64,000 bases of DNA, taken from assembly GCA_942159475.1 (NCBI GenBank), contig OW804096.1, forward strand, positions 126,408,941 to 126,472,940. Direction: 5' to 3'. Below are positions 61,115-64,000 of the stretch, piece by piece. Source of the stretch: Sthenelais limicola. Its lineage: Eukaryota; Annelida; Polychaeta; Phyllodocida; Sigalionidae. The translations under genes and the position numbers were made by a program. Each line of letters begins with the position of its first letter. The first letter of the stretch is position 1. The notes under the pieces are model-generated. The model was not told where the DNA came from. It worked only from the letters and a program-made list of their open reading frames with translations, and made no database searches.

Positions 61115-64000
61115 CTGAAAAGAAAAAAGAAAACATCATGAGTTAAGAACACGAACCCATTAGCAAACACTCTCATCTTGCAATAACTGCTCTATTCTAA
61201 TTATCCTTTAATTATACTAAGAGCACAAGGATAGGAAAAGTAAGTTATGAGGTAATCTTAAACCAGTAGATTGCGATTAAAAAGAGAAGCACAATAAGAT
61301 AGAATGGTTTTTGTATAAGAAGACTTGGGCATGTGGGACTGGGTGATCAATTAAAAGAGGAATATTTAAGATTTGGGCTTGAGGATATGGGAGATATATG
61401 AGAGAAATACTATGTAGGTGGGTGTATAAACACAAATGTACTATCGGTATGTTTGTACCATACATAGCATCTTCTGTATTGTGGTAAGTTTTTGCATCTT
61501 AATCAATACGATACATATAGAAAAGGATGTAACCCCCAGAATCATGAAATACTAATTTAATAAAGTGATCAAGACCTAGAAATATACTTGTGATATTCAG
61601 TTTTTGTTCCAATACGAAATGCAAGGACATTTTCGATGAAGCTACAATAAGAATAAAACAAGTTTACACTTTCCGCATTATCCACACTGGTATCATATAA
61701 TGTGAATTTGCCATGAAGAGAATACAAAATATACCGAAACTGGATCATGTATTCTTACAATACTATACACATCCCTCTGACAAAGGGAATGTGGATCGAT
61801 TGTGTGAAACACGTGATCCTTTCAATACACGAATGCAGGAAATCAAAGTCAATATGATAGAAATATGTAATTATTTGGAATATGCCTTCTTGTAGGAACT
61901 GGATAATACCGCACACAGTTACTATCACCGGTACTGATGACTGCACGAAAGCGCGTCCAACGTGTGACGTAAATTGTGCCATTAATGGGTCGACAAATAA
62001 GCATTAAGTCTTTCACATTAAGTCCTGCCTAAAAGCGTTGGTTCCCCAAACATTCGACTTCTGACCCATCATTTACCCCAGCCAGATGTCCTTGCGCATT
62101 GTGGTGGTGAATATCATGGGGTTCATGAGGTGACTCTCATGCTTTACCGCAATAGAAGCTGCATGGCATGTGTGCCTTGGTCAGACAATTTTGCGGGGAT
62201 AATAACAGCAGAGCCGGCAATCATATAAACACCTGATGGCAAAATGGCAATAGGATCTGATAGAGTTGATAATGGTGAAACAATAAGGAATGTTACTAAA
62301 TAGTGGAGAAACATTGTTATCATGTAATATGCATGTCTACGTCATGTGTGGACCAGTTCTCCTTTATCATGTTATACTTATTAAAGGAGCCCTTACAATA
62401 AGAACTCGCCATTTTATGATCAATAGGTTATTGCTGAGTCATAATTTATGCACCTCTGAGAAGGACCAAAATAAAGTTATATTGCAGGCCAGGTCTTTCC
62501 GGCAGAATGTGGGCAGAGCACAAGATATTTATTTAGACCAGCAGATTCTTTTTAGTAGAGACTCAATATTCACGCTGACACAACAATACCAGAGACACTT
62601 ACAATCATTCCAATTCATTTCGCGGTGTCATGTATGTATATACACACACACAACTACTGACTGTAAAAGCAGTTTTCTACATCCGACATAACCAATTGTT
62701 ACTATCTAAGCTAAGTGGGGATTGGGATTGGGAGAGCTCCACATCCTGGTTCACACCATCGGGATGACGATGACGTACAGGGTGTGGCAGTGCGGAAAAT
62801 GTGAAGAATAATGATGAAGAGTCTGTTAAGCCTCCTGTCTTATTTGTGAAGTGTTTTTTTGTGTCACGGAACAAAAAATCAACTCTCACTGAATGATTTC
62901 AAGATCCTTAATGGAAAGAATTTCAAACCTCTGAAAACAACGCAAAAATCTATATCATAGGGGATACCGAGACAAAATGGGTGTAAAACATGGGAAAACG
63001 CAGAGACGAGAAAAAGAGTAATACGTGGCCTGTAGCAAAAGAATAGAAAAGCAAGGAGCCTGGGGGAGAAGACAAGGCAAAAGCTAGCGCAACTTTTCCA
63101 ATAAAACATGATTATATCATTATCTGCCCTTCAAGCTTGTGTAATTGGCGTTCGCTGTTCATTAATAATAGGTCTGATGTTAATGAGACTGTCAGGGGAG
63201 TTGGTGGGAGAAGACAATGGTCCCTGTGCTGCCATTCCTTAGCATCATACATCACTTGTCATCCCAGCAATATCTTCAAGCGCCTATGTATATGTGTACC
63301 GCACCCCCTCTAATAAGTCCTCCCTATACTATACTTCCAAAGCATCTCTGCCATTGGGAACACTTGGAAGTTCATTTCATCATCGAGTGTTCGGATGTTG
63401 TTTCCTTCTGTGATACCTTTCGTAAAACCCTTCGTAATGATCGAATTTCTACAGGAATATTTAAATGCCTACTTTGACAAATAACAACTTCCGAAAGAAT
63501 CAGTTTTATTAGTCACAAAGGGATTTTCTAAAAGTCTCCGTATTGATTGGACGGAATTATCATATATACTGGCAATAGGTGGGGTTGGGATTTACTCCCT
63601 AGAATTAAACATTAATAAAACTCATCTCGCCATATGGAAAGAGAATTTATATCATCAGCTAAATTTATTAACATCCAACATGGGCTCTAAGGACCCATAT
63701 GTAAGTAAGTGCAGTAGATTATGGGCAGGCCATCAATAGTGCAAGGCAAACTGCAAATATCCATCTATACTCCAAGCAAGCACCAAAAGGGAATTACCAC
63801 TCGCCCCTTGTCTCCCCCTACCCCCTACTCAGCTGCAGATGGGGAAGCATGGAAGATATGAGATCAATTTGGATTGATGTTATTAATTTTTTAATACAAG
63901 ACAGCCAAGACCATAAGGTTGATGTATAGGTACTGAGACAGACTGCATCTATAGAGTAATCTTCTCAAACAGAACCGGCGACTTGGTTCCAGAACAGGGA
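61115..64000 (-). other. HS2ST1 upstream intron, running off the window
   Basis: No HS2ST1 exon was found upstream of 61114. In particular there is no minus-strand match to the conserved P-loop region that should precede it. A short CA microsatellite lies near 62640. A possible LINE remnant lies at 63217-63477. Confidence 0.5.
63217..63477 (+). mobile_element. Possible remnant of a non-LTR retrotransposon C-terminus
   Basis: The open frame ends with LEVHFIIECSDVVSFCDTFR. This resembles the E-x-H-F-x-x-x-C zinc-binding signature that closes the reverse-transcriptase ORF of many LINEs, where C..C, His and Cys bind zinc. Only the last part matches; the usual first Cys pair is not intact. The assignment is tentative. 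Confidence 0.3.

Overview
This is a window of eukaryotic nuclear DNA from an animal, almost certainly an invertebrate. The genes are broken into short exons by canonical GT-AG introns, the DNA is AT-rich, degraded transposons are scattered through introns and spacers, and all four genes read as animal families. A secreted alpha-amylase with an extra C-terminal module and a beta-helix/multi-pass membrane protein of a kind I associate with invertebrates fit a marine bilaterian (ambulacrarian or lophotrochozoan). The species cannot be fixed from sequence alone. Layout: 1-3.2 kb is spacer leading to a TATA/initiator promoter. 3.28-14.65 kb (+) is a complete 14-exon alpha-amylase gene. It has a signal peptide, the GH13 catalytic domain, a Thr/Pro minisatellite linker and a C-terminal module. 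Its fourth intron carries a dead Ty3/gypsy fragment. 14.78-16.90 kb is a non-autonomous DNA transposon with 28-bp terminal inverted repeats and a TTA target duplication. 16.9-20.6 kb is spacer with no firm gene. 20.59-31.19 kb (-) is a complete 15-coding-exon RABL6 gene (atypical Rab-like GTPase), with a probable non-coding first exon and ETS-site promoter near 34.7-34.8 kb. Its introns hold a hAT-like MITE and a tRNA-derived SINE. 34.9-38.8 kb is spacer with retroposon tails, tandem duplications and two foldback hairpins. 38.84-43.28 kb (-) is a two-exon gene for a large secreted-type beta-helix/cysteine-rich/multi-pass membrane protein. 43.3-48.7 kb is non-coding and may be partly the 3' UTR of the next gene. 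48.75-61.11 kb (-) holds the last five exons of heparan sulfate 2-O-sulfotransferase (HS2ST1), whose N-terminal exons lie beyond base 64000. A 10.7-kb intron in it contains G/C homopolymers and possible cis-regulatory motifs. The four genes have unrelated jobs (starch digestion, small-GTPase biology, an unknown surface protein, heparan sulfate modification). They are ordinary neighbours, not an operon-like system. Amylase and RABL6 are convergent; RABL6, the membrane protein and HS2ST1 all read on the minus strand. The most interesting points are the domain architecture of the 38.8-43.3 kb gene, the loss of one chloride-ligand arginine in the amylase together with its linker and C-terminal module, and the cluster of foldback elements in the 37-38 kb spacer.
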